Shown here in pieces: positions 1 through 8,415 of a stretch of 35,153 bases of DNA. The stretch covers positions 1-35,153 of the forward strand of contig JAJDEV010000098.1 of the NCBI GenBank assembly GCA_029259605.1, read 5' to 3'. Source of the DNA: Planctomycetota bacterium (GTDB taxonomy: Bacteria > Planctomycetota > UBA1135 > GCA-002686595). A model generated the notes under the pieces. It did no database searches and had not been told where the DNA came from. It worked only from the letters and a program-made list of their open reading frames with translations. The position numbers and the translations under genes were made by a program. The first letter of the stretch is position 1. Every line of letters begins with the position of its first letter.

Positions 1-129
1 CCCGCAGAGCGTCGGCATCCGCTCCGGGTTGGTCTCCGGAAACGTAGGCGAATCGGTGGATTCGGCGAGGCTTTCGGGGGCCAAGCCGGAGTGGAGGACG
101 GCGTTCTGCGGGTGAATGACTTTTGCCAC
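1..129 (-). CDS. Possible 5' end of a leftward gene, product unknown (partial)
   Basis: Read leftward from a GTG at 129, the frame is open for 43 codons to the window edge and gives an N-terminus beginning M-A-K-V-I-H-P-Q-N-A. An in-frame TAG lies three codons upstream of the GTG, so translation could not begin much earlier. Third codon positions are mostly G or C, as in neighbouring genes. I see no Shine-Dalgarno sequence and do not recognise the protein. If real, it diverges from the VWA gene starting at 333, and 130-332 would hold both promoters. A chance open frame in GC-rich DNA is the alternative. Confidence 0.4.
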   Translation of the reverse strand, partial: MAKVIHPQNAVLHSGLAPESLAESTDSPTFPETNPERMPTLCG

Positions 130-332
130 AGTCTGCTAGCCGAGCGCGGCTGCCCGCTGCGTTCGGAGTCGGTCTCAGAACTGTCCATGCGGCACGCCGT
201 GAGGGTTCGCGCGGCCTGCTAACATGGGAACGGGCGATGAAGAATGCCGGGCGATCCGGGCGACACTCCAAGCGCTCGCCGGGCGCGTGCTCGTGCCGCC
301 GCGTTTCGGCCTCGAAGCGCACTCCTCAACCC

Positions 333-1838
333 ATGCAGCACCTCTCCCTGTCCGTCGGCATCGCCCTCGCCGCCCTGGCGTCCTTCGGAACGCGCGCCGA
401 CGAGCTCGACGAGTTCAAGGCGGCCTTCGCCGAGTCGCGCAGTCCCGCGACGACGATCGAGCGCCGGCGCGTCGCGCTCGACAACCTGAAGGGCGACTCG
501 AAGCCGATCGCGTTGGCGTTGCTCGAGGCGGCGACGACAGTCGAGCTCGAGGCGGCGCGCATCGTCGAGCAGCGGCGCAGGTCGCTCTTCGAAGCGGCCG
601 AGCCCGACATCGAGCTGCAGCGGCGTGAGGTGCTCGATCCGTTGCGCGAGTTCGGACAGCTCATCACGTGGCACCTGCTCGACGTCGGGGAGAAGGCAGC
701 GCTCGACGCGCTTCTGTCCGCCGCACTCGACGACGAGGACCTTCCGTTCCGGCTGCGAATGGCCGTCGCCGAGCGCGCGGGCGACGGGGACGCGAAGTTC
801 GCGTCGAAGCTCATCGCGAAGATGAAGCGCAAGGACGTGGCCGAGGCGTGCGTCGCGATCGCGGCCTACATCGCGCGCGACGAGCGTGCCGTCCAGGCGA
901 TCCCGATCCTGGTCAAACAGCTCGGGCACCGGTCGGCGCTCGTGCGTGAGATGGCGGCGCGAGCGCTGGCGCACCATCCCGATCCGAAGGGCGTGCAGGC
1001 GCTCGTTCGGCGGCTCGAGAAGGAGCGCGGCCGCACGCGCGGGCGCATGGCCGCGGCGCTCGAGATCGTCACCCGCGCCCAACTCGGCGATCGCCCGAGC
1101 GCTTGGCAGGACTGGTGGCGCGAGCACGAGGACGCGGTGATGGCCGGCGAGTTCGAGCTGACCTCCGGCACGTCGAGCGCACTCGTGACCGGCGCGCCGC
1201 GCGAGGGGCGCGCGCTCGACAACGACACGCGGCGTTACCACAGCTTGTCGGTCGACGGGGAAGCGGTGCTCTTCCTACTCGATCGGTCGGAGTCGATGTC
1301 GGCCACGATGCGCGACGCGCACGCGGAGGACGGCGCAGCGCTGACGCGCGTCGACCGTGCGAAGCAAGAACTCGCGCGCGTGCTCGGCACGCTGCCGGAG
1401 ACGTCGACCTTCAACGTCGTCGTGTTCTCGACCGGCACGACCGCGTTCGCGCAGACGATGAAGCTCGCGACGGCGGACAACGTGGCAAAGGCGCGCGCGT
1501 GGCTCGACTCGGTCGACCTGGTCGGCGGCACGATGCTGTACGACGGACTCGACTACGGCTTCCAGCTCGGCGGCTGCCCCGCGACCGACGCGCCCTTCGA
1601 AACGGCGATCGACACGCTCTACCTCCTGACCGACGGCCTGCCGACGCGCCCGCGCGCCGAAGGACGCAATCGAATGTTCGAGGCCGATTCCTTCGAGGCG
1701 ATCCGCGCGGCGGTCTCGCGCTGGAACCTGCTCGGCCGTGTCGTCGTCAACGCCGTCGCGCTCGGCCAGGACTTCCCCGCGCAACACCTGCGCGGACTGG
1801 CCGAGGACAACGGCGGCGGACTCGTGCAGGAGTTCTAG
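333..1838 (+). CDS. Secreted HEAT-repeat and von Willebrand factor A domain protein
   Basis: A 501-residue protein. The ATG at 333 is preferred over in-frame starts further upstream because it is followed directly by a clean signal peptide (M-Q-H-L-S-L-S then a hydrophobic stretch, cleavage near T-R-A-D). Residues about 150-250 form HEAT-like helical pairs (A-V-Q-A-I-P-I-L-V-K-Q-L type). From about residue 310 there is a VWA domain: D317-x-S319-x-S321 is the MIDAS motif, followed by G-G-T-M-L-Y-D-G and the L-T-D-G strand with D434. VWA domains bind ligands through a divalent metal, and HEAT repeats make protein contacts, so a periplasmic or surface scaffold role is the reasonable inference. 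The stop lies 5 bp from that of the convergent metalloprotease gene. Function beyond domain identity is unknown. Confidence 0.88.
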   Translation: MQHLSLSVGIALAALASFGTRADELDEFKAAFAESRSPATTIERRRVALDNLKGDSKPIALALLEAATTVELEAARIVEQRRRSLFEAAEPDIELQRREVLDPLREFGQLITWHLLDVGEKAALDALLSAALDDEDLPFRLRMAVAERAGDGDAKFASKLIAKMKRKDVAEACVAIAAYIARDERAVQAIPILVKQLGHRSALVREMAARALAHHPDPKGVQALVRRLEKERGRTRGRMAAALEIVTRAQLGDRPSAWQDWWREHEDAVMAGEFELTSGTSSALVTGAPREGRALDNDTRRYHSLSVDGEAVLFLLDRSESMSATMRDAHAEDGAALTRVDRAKQELARVLGTLPETSTFNVVVFSTGTTAFAQTMKLATADNVAKARAWLDSVDLVGGTMLYDGLDYGFQLGGCPATDAPFETAIDTLYLLTDGLPTRPRAEGRNRMFEADSFEAIRAAVSRWNLLGRVVVNAVALGQDFPAQHLRGLAEDNGGGLVQEF

Positions 1839-1843
1839 CAGGG

Positions 1844-3031
1844 CTAATTGTTGATGCAGGCGCCGTTCTTCGCGCCGCGACGGATGATGCCTGCCGACGT
1901 GCTTCCGAACTTGTTGGCCGTGCCGGCGCACGCGCCAATGTAGGCGCACATGATGTAGCACTGGCTGTTGCTGCAGTGCGCGGCGCCGAACACGTGACCG
2001 ATCTCGTGCGCGGTCACGGTCGTCGCGGTGACGAGTGACAGCGAGTAGTCCCACGACACACTGTAGTGGAAGCTCGGCTGGCAGACCGTTCCGAGGAACG
2101 CGAGGCCGGCGAGCGTTCCGCCGTTGTAGGACGTGAAGAGGTGCGCGACGTCGCGCTTCAGCGTCACCGGATGGTCCTTCCACGCGTCGCGGAAGGCCCC
2201 GAGCACCGCGCTGCCGTTCAAGAACGGATAGCCCTTGCCGTCGCGGATCACGATGCCGGTCAGCCGCAGCGTGACGTTGGCATCGCGGCGGTAGACCGCA
2301 TCGCACGCGTTGATGACCGCCGTCGCTTGCCGGATCGCGGACTCCGTTCCGCCCCAGTCCTTCTGATAGCTCGGATCGAGTTCGATCGCGAGCTCGGCGA
2401 CGTACGGCGCGTTCCGCGGCGCGCTCGAGGGCGCGGGGCGCGGCGCACCGAGCGTGTTACGCGACACCTTCTTCTCGGTCGTCGGCGCGCTCGTCTCGGT
2501 CGGTCCACCGAACGGATCGATCACCGAACAGCCGAGCGACGCCGCCTCGATCTGCTGCCGACGATAGACGACGTGCGCGTCGCGCGGCAGCCACGCCAGC
2601 GCCTCGCTCGCCGGCTGGATGCCCCAAATGTCGTCGCCGATGAGCAGCACGCCCTTGAGCTGACCCTCGTACAGGTTCAGCGCGGCGGTCGCGCCCGGCA
2701 GGCCGACGATGCCCCCGCGATAACTCGTCGGAGCGAAGGGCGCGCTCGAACCGACGACGCGAAAGTCGTCGCTGCGCAGGTTGTGCGGCTCGGCGTAGAC
2801 GGTGACTCGATCGCCGTCGAGCACGACGTCGAACTGGAACGCCTTCCAGCCGCGCGTGCGCCGGAGTGGGAGCGCGAGGCGTTGCACGGTCCCGCCGCGC
2901 AGGTCGAACGCTTCCGCCAGTGTGCGCGGCAGCGGTTCGATGAGCCTCCGCGTCTGCGCCGCAACGCTCGGCGCGACGACGAATCCGAGGACAGCTGCGA
3001 GAACGGACAGGCGCGGGACACGGAGACGCAT
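1844..3031 (-). CDS. Secreted zinc metalloprotease, M12 (reprolysin-like) family
   Basis: A 395-residue protein. The ATG start is followed by a signal peptide (M-R-L-R-V-P-R-L, then a hydrophobic core, cleavage near V-A-A-Q). The catalytic signature H-E-I-G-H-V-F-G-A-A-H lies at residues 342-352, giving three zinc-ligand histidines and the catalytic Glu343. Met361, in C-Y-I-M-C, is placed as the Met-turn of metzincins. Several cysteines around the site suggest disulfides and hence an extracytoplasmic location. The first ~190 residues would be a propeptide-like region; no obvious cysteine switch was identified. It lies 87 bp downstream of the porin gene on the same strand and could be cotranscribed, although a TACGAT box at 3071-3076 could serve as its own -10. 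Family assignment is firm; the substrate is unknown. Confidence 0.88.
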   Translation of the reverse strand: MRLRVPRLSVLAAVLGFVVAPSVAAQTRRLIEPLPRTLAEAFDLRGGTVQRLALPLRRTRGWKAFQFDVVLDGDRVTVYAEPHNLRSDDFRVVGSSAPFAPTSYRGGIVGLPGATAALNLYEGQLKGVLLIGDDIWGIQPASEALAWLPRDAHVVYRRQQIEAASLGCSVIDPFGGPTETSAPTTEKKVSRNTLGAPRPAPSSAPRNAPYVAELAIELDPSYQKDWGGTESAIRQATAVINACDAVYRRDANVTLRLTGIVIRDGKGYPFLNGSAVLGAFRDAWKDHPVTLKRDVAHLFTSYNGGTLAGLAFLGTVCQPSFHYSVSWDYSLSLVTATTVTAHEIGHVFGAAHCSNSQCYIMCAYIGACAGTANKFGSTSAGIIRRGAKNGACINN

Positions 3032-3118
3032 GGCGATCGACCTCGTGATAACGGAGAGCGGCGAGCCCCGATCGTACCGCGAATCACGCGCGACGCGCGG
3101 GCACCCGTCCCGTCTTCG

Positions 3119-4318
3119 CTAGAGCGTCAGTCGAACGCGCAGCGTCGCGACCCAGACGTCGCTCTGGCTGCCGCTCGGCGACCCGATCCATTGCAGGTCG
3201 GGTTGGAGCATCACCGCCGGCGTGAGCGGGACCTCTTGGAACAGCTCGATCGCGAGCTCGCTGCCGCCGAGTCCTGCCCCCGGCTCGTCCGTCAAGTTGA
3301 CGTGCGTCGCGTAGAGTCCCGTGCGCGCTTCACCGAGCTCGGGGCAGAGGCCCGTCGCGAGGAGTCCGGCGCCCGCGTGGCGCTCGATCGGCGAAACGGA
3401 TTCGTCCGCGACGCCCCATTGGAGGAAGCCGGTGAGCGACGCGTCGAGGTCTTGTTCGAGGAGCGCGTACGCGCCGCTCGCTCCGTCGTCGCTGCCGCCG
3501 TCGAAGCGCGCGAGCTCTCCGGTGTGGTGCCATCCGCCGAACCCGAAGCGTCCGCCGTCCCACTCGCGATCCACCTGGCCGATCCAGAACGCCGCGTCGA
3601 AGTCCGCCGTCACGCCGCGCCGACCGCTGACGACTCCGCCCTCATCGGCGTTGAAGACCCCCGCGCGAACGAGCCAGTGAGCAGCCGGACGAACGAACAC
3701 GTTCACGCCGAACGCGGGGTCCGGATAGGTCGGCAGGACGTGGATCGAAGGCGAGTAACCCGCGGACGAGGAGACGAACGGCACGCCGGCAACGACGTGC
3801 GCGAACTCCGAGTTCGCGTCCATCTTGCCGACCTTGACGCGCAGCGGTCCGCTGTGCGTGCCGTGCTCGATCCACGCCGCCGAGAGCTGCGTCACGTTCT
3901 GCTCGTCGATGTTCGAGTACGTCTGGATGTCCCCCACGTCCTCGGAGCCGTTGCGACCCGATTGGAGGTAGCCCTCGACGACGACGGTCGTGTCGCTCCA
4001 TCCGAACAGGCGCTCCAGGTCGAACTCGACGCCCGCCTCGAACAGCATGCGGTGCGAAAAACGGTGCCGCGCGTCGCCGCCGAGCGGGCGCGACGAATCG
4101 GTGGTCAGCGACAGGCCGACCTCGATCCCGTCCTTGTCGAGCGAAGGGCGCAGGCCGTTCCAGTCGTGCGTGAGCGTATCCCACTCGTCGAGCGCGCCCG
4201 TCCCGACCCGCGATTGCAGCCCGTGACGGTCCGCCTCCTGGCCCGAAGCATAGGTCGCGCAGGATGCGAGCGCGCACGAGGCGAGCAACGCGCGTGTGGT
4301 TCGATCACTCCATCGCAT
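3119..4318 (-). CDS. OprB-type carbohydrate-selective outer-membrane porin
   Basis: A 399-residue protein resembling the OprB family, 16-stranded outer-membrane channels for sugars. Supporting segments are the early W-N-G-L-R-P-S-L-D-K-D-G-I, the region with L-R-V-K-V-G-K-M-D-A-N-S-E-F, the G-Y-S-P-S-I-H-V-L-P-T-Y-P-D-P-A-F-G segment, and the alternating aromatic beta-strand pattern to a C-terminal R-V-R-L-T-L. Family length is usually 400-450 residues, so this is essentially full length. The N-terminus has a hydrophobic stretch; A-L-A-S-C20 could be read as a lipobox, but the family normally uses signal peptidase I. A TATAGT box sits 9 nt upstream of the ATG. The presence of this family implies an outer membrane. 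Confidence 0.85.
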   Translation of the reverse strand: MRWSDRTTRALLASCALASCATYASGQEADRHGLQSRVGTGALDEWDTLTHDWNGLRPSLDKDGIEVGLSLTTDSSRPLGGDARHRFSHRMLFEAGVEFDLERLFGWSDTTVVVEGYLQSGRNGSEDVGDIQTYSNIDEQNVTQLSAAWIEHGTHSGPLRVKVGKMDANSEFAHVVAGVPFVSSSAGYSPSIHVLPTYPDPAFGVNVFVRPAAHWLVRAGVFNADEGGVVSGRRGVTADFDAAFWIGQVDREWDGGRFGFGGWHHTGELARFDGGSDDGASGAYALLEQDLDASLTGFLQWGVADESVSPIERHAGAGLLATGLCPELGEARTGLYATHVNLTDEPGAGLGGSELAIELFQEVPLTPAVMLQPDLQWIGSPSGSQSDVWVATLRVRLTL

Positions 4319-4327
4319 AGCGGCGCA

Positions 4328-4333
4328 CTATAG
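4328..4333 (-). promoter_or_regulatory. -10-like box TATAGT of the porin gene
   Basis: Read leftward, C-TATAGT lies 9 nt upstream of the porin ATG at 4318. It matches TATAAT at five of six positions and belongs to a set of similar boxes in this window. I see no convincing -35. Confidence 0.45.
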
Positions 4334-4458
4334 CGACCGATGCGTCCCGATGGAGGGGCGCGCGCGGCGTGTAAGAGTCGTGACGGGTTCAAGCGCGAAG
4401 GACTTCGTAGCGCGATACTCAGCTCTTCGACGCGACGCGCCGGTCCCGCGCGCCTCCC

Positions 4459-6174
4459 ATGAACGCCTCCACCGTGACGAGAAGCCTCTTCGCCGTTCTC
4501 GCTCTCCTCGTCGCGGCGCCCGCGTCACTCGCCGACGCTCGCGACCCCGAAGACCCGAGTGAGGTCTACGCGGCCTACTTCGAGGAGTACCTCGCGCTCT
4601 TCCCGCGCTTCGCGATCGAAGCCGGCGACCATCGCTTCGATCACCTCTGGGAGAACGACATCAGCGAGCGGCACCGCGCGCAGCAGGCCGAACTGTACCA
4701 GCGCTACGCGAAGCGCGCGGCCGGACTCGCGCGCGCCGAGCTCGATGCCGAAGGGCGGCTCGACCTGGACCTGTTCGTCGATCAGCTCGAAAACAAGCTC
4801 GACGAGCTCGCGTTCCCCAACCACCTCGTTCCGATCAACCACTTCCTCTCGACCGCGTACACGTTCGAAGAATGGGGCAGCGGCGGATCCGTGCACCCCT
4901 TCGACACGGTCGCAGACTACCGCCACTTCCTCGCGCGCATCGACGGCTTCGAAGCGTGGGTCGAAACCGCGATCGAGAACATGGCGGAGGGCGTGGAGCG
5001 CGACATCACGATCTCGCGCTTCTCGGCGGTGAAGGCCGCGGCGCGCGTGCGCGCGCTCGTCGTCGAAGACCCGACCGCGAGCGGCTTCTACGCGCCGATC
5101 CGCGACCTGCCCGCGGAGTTCTCGGCCGAGGACCGCACGGCGCTCACGTCCGCGTACGCAGCGGCGATCGAGCGGCGCATCGTCCCTGCCTACGCGATGC
5201 TGGCCGACTTCCTCGAGTACGACTACGCACCCCACTGCCGCGAGACCCTCGCGTGGACCGCGCTCCCGAACGGGCGCGCGTGGTACGAAGCGCTCGTCGG
5301 TGCGTTCACGACTTCCGACCTCACGCCCCAGCAGATCTTCGACCTCGGCGTGAGCGAGATCGAGCGCATCGGAGCGGAGCTCGAGCGCGCGCGGGCGAAC
5401 GTTCCGGACGGACACTCGCTTCCGCATTTCGCGACGCCGGAGCTGGTCGCCAAGGCGTACGAGGACACGCTCGCTCGATCGCAGCCGCGGCTCGCCGAGA
5501 TGTTCGATCTCGTTCCGAAGACGCCGCTCGAGATCAAGCCGTCGGACAACGGCTCGTACTACGAACCCGGCTCTCCCGACGGTGCACGACCGGGCATTTT
5601 CCGCTTCTTGCGCAGCTCGGGCCCCGCGGCCATCGGTGAAGCGCTCTTCGTGCACGAGGCGATCCCGGGACATCACTATCAGATGTCGCTGCAGCGGGAG
5701 TCCGATCAGCCGGCGTTCCGCAAGAACGGCATCTACTACGCGTTCATCGAGGGCTGGGGCTTGTACGCGGAGAGCCTTGGCCGCGAGTTGGGGCTGTACT
5801 CCGATCCGCTGCAGGACGTGAGTCGCCTCGAGTCCGAGGCGATTCGCGCGTTGCGCTTGGTGTGGGACGTCGGCCTGCACGCGAAGGGCTGGTCGTTCGA
5901 GGACTGCGAAGCGTTCGGCGCGAAGTACGGGTTCGGCGGCGGCGGCTTTCTGCGGCGTGAGCTCGAGCGCTACGCCGTCTGGCCCGGCCAGGCCCTCAGC
6001 TACAAGGTCGGCGAGCGAAAGATCATCGAGCTACGCGAGCGCGCGCACGAGCGACTCGGTGACGACTTCGACGTCCGCGCCTTTCACTCCCTCGTGCTGC
6101 GCATCGGCGCGGTCCCGCTGCGGCTGCTCGAAGCGAGCGTCGAGCAGTGGTTGCACCAACTCGAATCTGAATGA
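4459..6174 (+). CDS. Exported DUF885 family metallohydrolase
   Basis: A 571-residue protein. A signal peptide follows the ATG (M-N-A-S-T-V-T-R-S, hydrophobic core, cleavage near S-L-A-D-A). DUF885 proteins are about 550-600 residues and carry a zinc site of the form H-E-A-x-P-G-H-H. Here it is H399-E-A-I-P-G-H-H406, followed by F-I-E431-G-W-G-L-Y-A-E, the second conserved block likely to supply a further metal ligand. The fold is peptidase-like (gluzincin-type) and members are thought to cleave peptides, but no substrate is established for this one. A GC-rich hairpin follows the stop. Together with the next gene it forms a pair of exported metallopeptidase-type proteins on the same strand, separated by about 100 bp with its own -10-like box, so cotranscription is uncertain. 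Confidence 0.9.
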   Translation: MNASTVTRSLFAVLALLVAAPASLADARDPEDPSEVYAAYFEEYLALFPRFAIEAGDHRFDHLWENDISERHRAQQAELYQRYAKRAAGLARAELDAEGRLDLDLFVDQLENKLDELAFPNHLVPINHFLSTAYTFEEWGSGGSVHPFDTVADYRHFLARIDGFEAWVETAIENMAEGVERDITISRFSAVKAAARVRALVVEDPTASGFYAPIRDLPAEFSAEDRTALTSAYAAAIERRIVPAYAMLADFLEYDYAPHCRETLAWTALPNGRAWYEALVGAFTTSDLTPQQIFDLGVSEIERIGAELERARANVPDGHSLPHFATPELVAKAYEDTLARSQPRLAEMFDLVPKTPLEIKPSDNGSYYEPGSPDGARPGIFRFLRSSGPAAIGEALFVHEAIPGHHYQMSLQRESDQPAFRKNGIYYAFIEGWGLYAESLGRELGLYSDPLQDVSRLESEAIRALRLVWDVGLHAKGWSFEDCEAFGAKYGFGGGGFLRRELERYAVWPGQALSYKVGERKIIELRERAHERLGDDFDVRAFHSLVLRIGAVPLRLLEASVEQWLHQLESE

Positions 6175-6176
6175 CA

Positions 6177-6194
6177 CCCGCGTGCGCGAGCGGG
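6177..6194 (+). terminator. GC hairpin after the DUF885 gene, without a U tract
   Basis: Arms CCCGC and GCGGG, separated by 8 nt, begin 3 nt after the stop codon. There is no T run, so a role in termination is only possible. Confidence 0.25.
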
Positions 6195-6223
6195 ATGCGT
6201 TACCCGCCCCTCATTCGGACCGC

Positions 6224-6229
6224 TAGACT
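6224..6229 (+). promoter_or_regulatory. -10-like box TAGACT of the M1-like peptidase gene
   Basis: CG-CTAGACT occurs 42 nt before the GTG start at 6272. The same core is found ahead of other genes in the window (13123, 18014, 20512). Confidence 0.4.
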
Positions 6230-6271
6230 CTTCGCCTTCGAATCGATTCCGCCCATCGGTAGGTACCCAAA

Positions 6272-8311
6272 GTGAAGCTACGCACGATCCTGTTCCTCTC
6301 GCCTCTTGCCTGGTTCGCCCTGAACGCGTGCGCCGCCGCACCTTCGCCGGCGAGCGACGTGCAGGCGTCCGCCACTCCCCTCGACGCGCCCGTGGTCGAC
6401 GCGCGCGCCACCGACGAGCCGCCGCGCGGGATCCGACGCACGATCCCGATGACCGATGCGATCCGTCGCGCGTTCGACGCGGGAACACGCGACGCGAGCG
6501 GGCGGCCGGGGAAGAACTACTGGCAGATCGAAACCGACTTCACGATCGAAGCGCGCATCGACCCCGAGACCCAGACGATCACGGGCTCCGAGCAGATCGA
6601 GTTGCACAACAACAGTCCGTCGGATCTGACCGAGATCGTGCTGCGCCTCGATCACAACATCTTCCGCGGGCTCTCGGAGCGCGGTTCGTCCGTTCCCGCC
6701 GAAGTGACCGATGGCATGGTCGTCTCGCGCATCGCGGTCAACGGCGAGGAGGTCGACCTCGACGCGCGCGCGGGTCGCGGTCGGCTGGGCGCGCGTGCCC
6801 TCGACCGCACCGTCGCGGTGATCACGCTCGAAACGCCGATCCCGGCCGGACTGGGCGCGAGCCTCGAGATCGATTGGACGACGAAGCTACCGGGCGGGAG
6901 CGACGGGCGTGGGCATCGCATGACGCAGCGCTGGGGCGAGACGCTCTTCCAACCGACGCAGTGGTTCCCGCGGCTCGCGATGTTCGACGACCTGCGCGGT
7001 TGGGATCGCAACCCGTATTTGGGGCCCGCCGAGTTCTTCAACAACTTCGGCCGCTTCGACGTGACGATCGACGCACCCGCGGGCTGGATCGTGTCGGGCA
7101 CCGGTGTGCTGCAGAACCCCGAGGACGTTCTGACGAAGACCGCGCGTGAGCGCCTGTCGCACGTGCTCGACTCGGATGACGAAATCATGATCGTGACCGA
7201 GGCGGAGACGGCCGCGGGTCAGGCGACGCTCGAAGGCGACCGACTGCGGTGGCACTTTCTCGCCGAGTACGTGAACGACTTCGTGTGGGCGACGGCCGAG
7301 AACTTCGTGTGGCGTGCGACGCGCGCGACGATCCCCGGTAGCGGGCCGATTCCGATCCACATGGTCTACCTCCCGGAACGCGCTGGCCGGTTCGCGCGCG
7401 CGGGTTCGATCTCGCGCCACGCGCTCGAGTTCTACTCCGACCTGTGGGCGCCGTATCCGTTCCCGCAGCTCACGCTCCAGGACGGACCGAGCGACGGCAT
7501 GGAGTACCCGATGGTCATCAACTCGAACCAGGGTGCGGCGGACCATGAGGTCGCGCACCAATGGTGGCCGATGATGGTCGGCACGAACGAGACCTGGTAC
7601 GGCTGGATGGACGAGGGGCTGAACACCTACATGAACATCCTCTCCGACGCGCACGCGAACGGTCAGGCGCCGAGCCTCGATGGGCAGGGTCAGGGCTACG
7701 GCCAGTGGAGTGGGAACGAGGAAGAGCCGCCGATGATGTGGTCGGCCAACTACGGCGGCCCGATGTACGGGTTCCAGACGTATATGAAGGCACCGATGAT
7801 GCTCTCGATGCTCGGCGGCATCTACGGCGACGAAGCGGTGCAGGCGGCGATCAGCGAGTACGCGCACGCGTGGAAGTTCAAGCACCCCTCGCCGTGGGAC
7901 TTCGCGCACTTCGTCAGCAACGAGCTCGACGCCGACCTCGGTTGGTTCTGGTACTACTGGCTCTTCACCACCGAGTCGGTCGAAGGTTCGATCGAGAGCG
8001 TCGCGCTGGACGACGAGCACTGTGTGGTCACGGTGCGACAGGATGGCGAGATGCCGTCGCCGGTCGTGCTCGGTGTCGAGTTCGCGGCGAGTGACTCCGC
8101 TCCCGACCTCTCCTCGATGGACAACGCCGTGCTCGCGGACGACGGGACCGTGATCGTGACGTGGCCGGTCGACGTGTGGTTCGACGGCAGCCGCACGTTC
8201 GAGGCCGAGCTCGACTTCGACGGGCAAAGGATCTCGTCAATCACGCTCGATCCCTTCCGCCGCTTTCCCGACGAGAACCCGGGCGACAACCGCTGGTCGC
8301 GGGGTGACTGA
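6272..8311 (+). CDS. M1 family metallopeptidase, lipoprotein
   Basis: A 679-residue protein starting at a GTG. The N-terminus M-K-L-R-T-I-L-F-L then L-N-A-C20 is a lipoprotein signal. Residues about 90-330 have the N-terminal beta domain typical of M1 aminopeptidases (beginning near T-D-F-T-I-E-A-R-I-D). The catalytic zinc motif H425-E426-V-A-H429 is followed after 18 residues by Glu448 in W-M-D-E-G-L, the HExxH-x18-E pattern of gluzincins. G-M-E-Y-P-M stands where the exopeptidase G-x-M-E-N loop is expected, with Tyr replacing Asn; related bacterial M1 proteins have the same change. It would act on peptides outside the cytoplasm, anchored to a membrane by its lipid. No regulatory partner is evident. 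Confidence 0.88.
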   Translation: MKLRTILFLSPLAWFALNACAAAPSPASDVQASATPLDAPVVDARATDEPPRGIRRTIPMTDAIRRAFDAGTRDASGRPGKNYWQIETDFTIEARIDPETQTITGSEQIELHNNSPSDLTEIVLRLDHNIFRGLSERGSSVPAEVTDGMVVSRIAVNGEEVDLDARAGRGRLGARALDRTVAVITLETPIPAGLGASLEIDWTTKLPGGSDGRGHRMTQRWGETLFQPTQWFPRLAMFDDLRGWDRNPYLGPAEFFNNFGRFDVTIDAPAGWIVSGTGVLQNPEDVLTKTARERLSHVLDSDDEIMIVTEAETAAGQATLEGDRLRWHFLAEYVNDFVWATAENFVWRATRATIPGSGPIPIHMVYLPERAGRFARAGSISRHALEFYSDLWAPYPFPQLTLQDGPSDGMEYPMVINSNQGAADHEVAHQWWPMMVGTNETWYGWMDEGLNTYMNILSDAHANGQAPSLDGQGQGYGQWSGNEEEPPMMWSANYGGPMYGFQTYMKAPMMLSMLGGIYGDEAVQAAISEYAHAWKFKHPSPWDFAHFVSNELDADLGWFWYYWLFTTESVEGSIESVALDDEHCVVTVRQDGEMPSPVVLGVEFAASDSAPDLSSMDNAVLADDGTVIVTWPVDVWFDGSRTFEAELDFDGQRISSITLDPFRRFPDENPGDNRWSRGD

Positions 8312-8415
8312 GAGCATCGGCGCATTACGAGGGGCGCTGTCGCACGCCCGCCGGACACGACCGAGGAATGAACGGTGTCCGAGGCGCGTGCGAAAGCGGA
8401 CCTGGTACGGTACCG

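Noticed and set aside
2066..4333. A 755-codon plus-strand open frame across the metalloprotease and porin genes
   Set aside because: It spans two genes with strong family motifs on the minus strand and has no recognisable domain itself.
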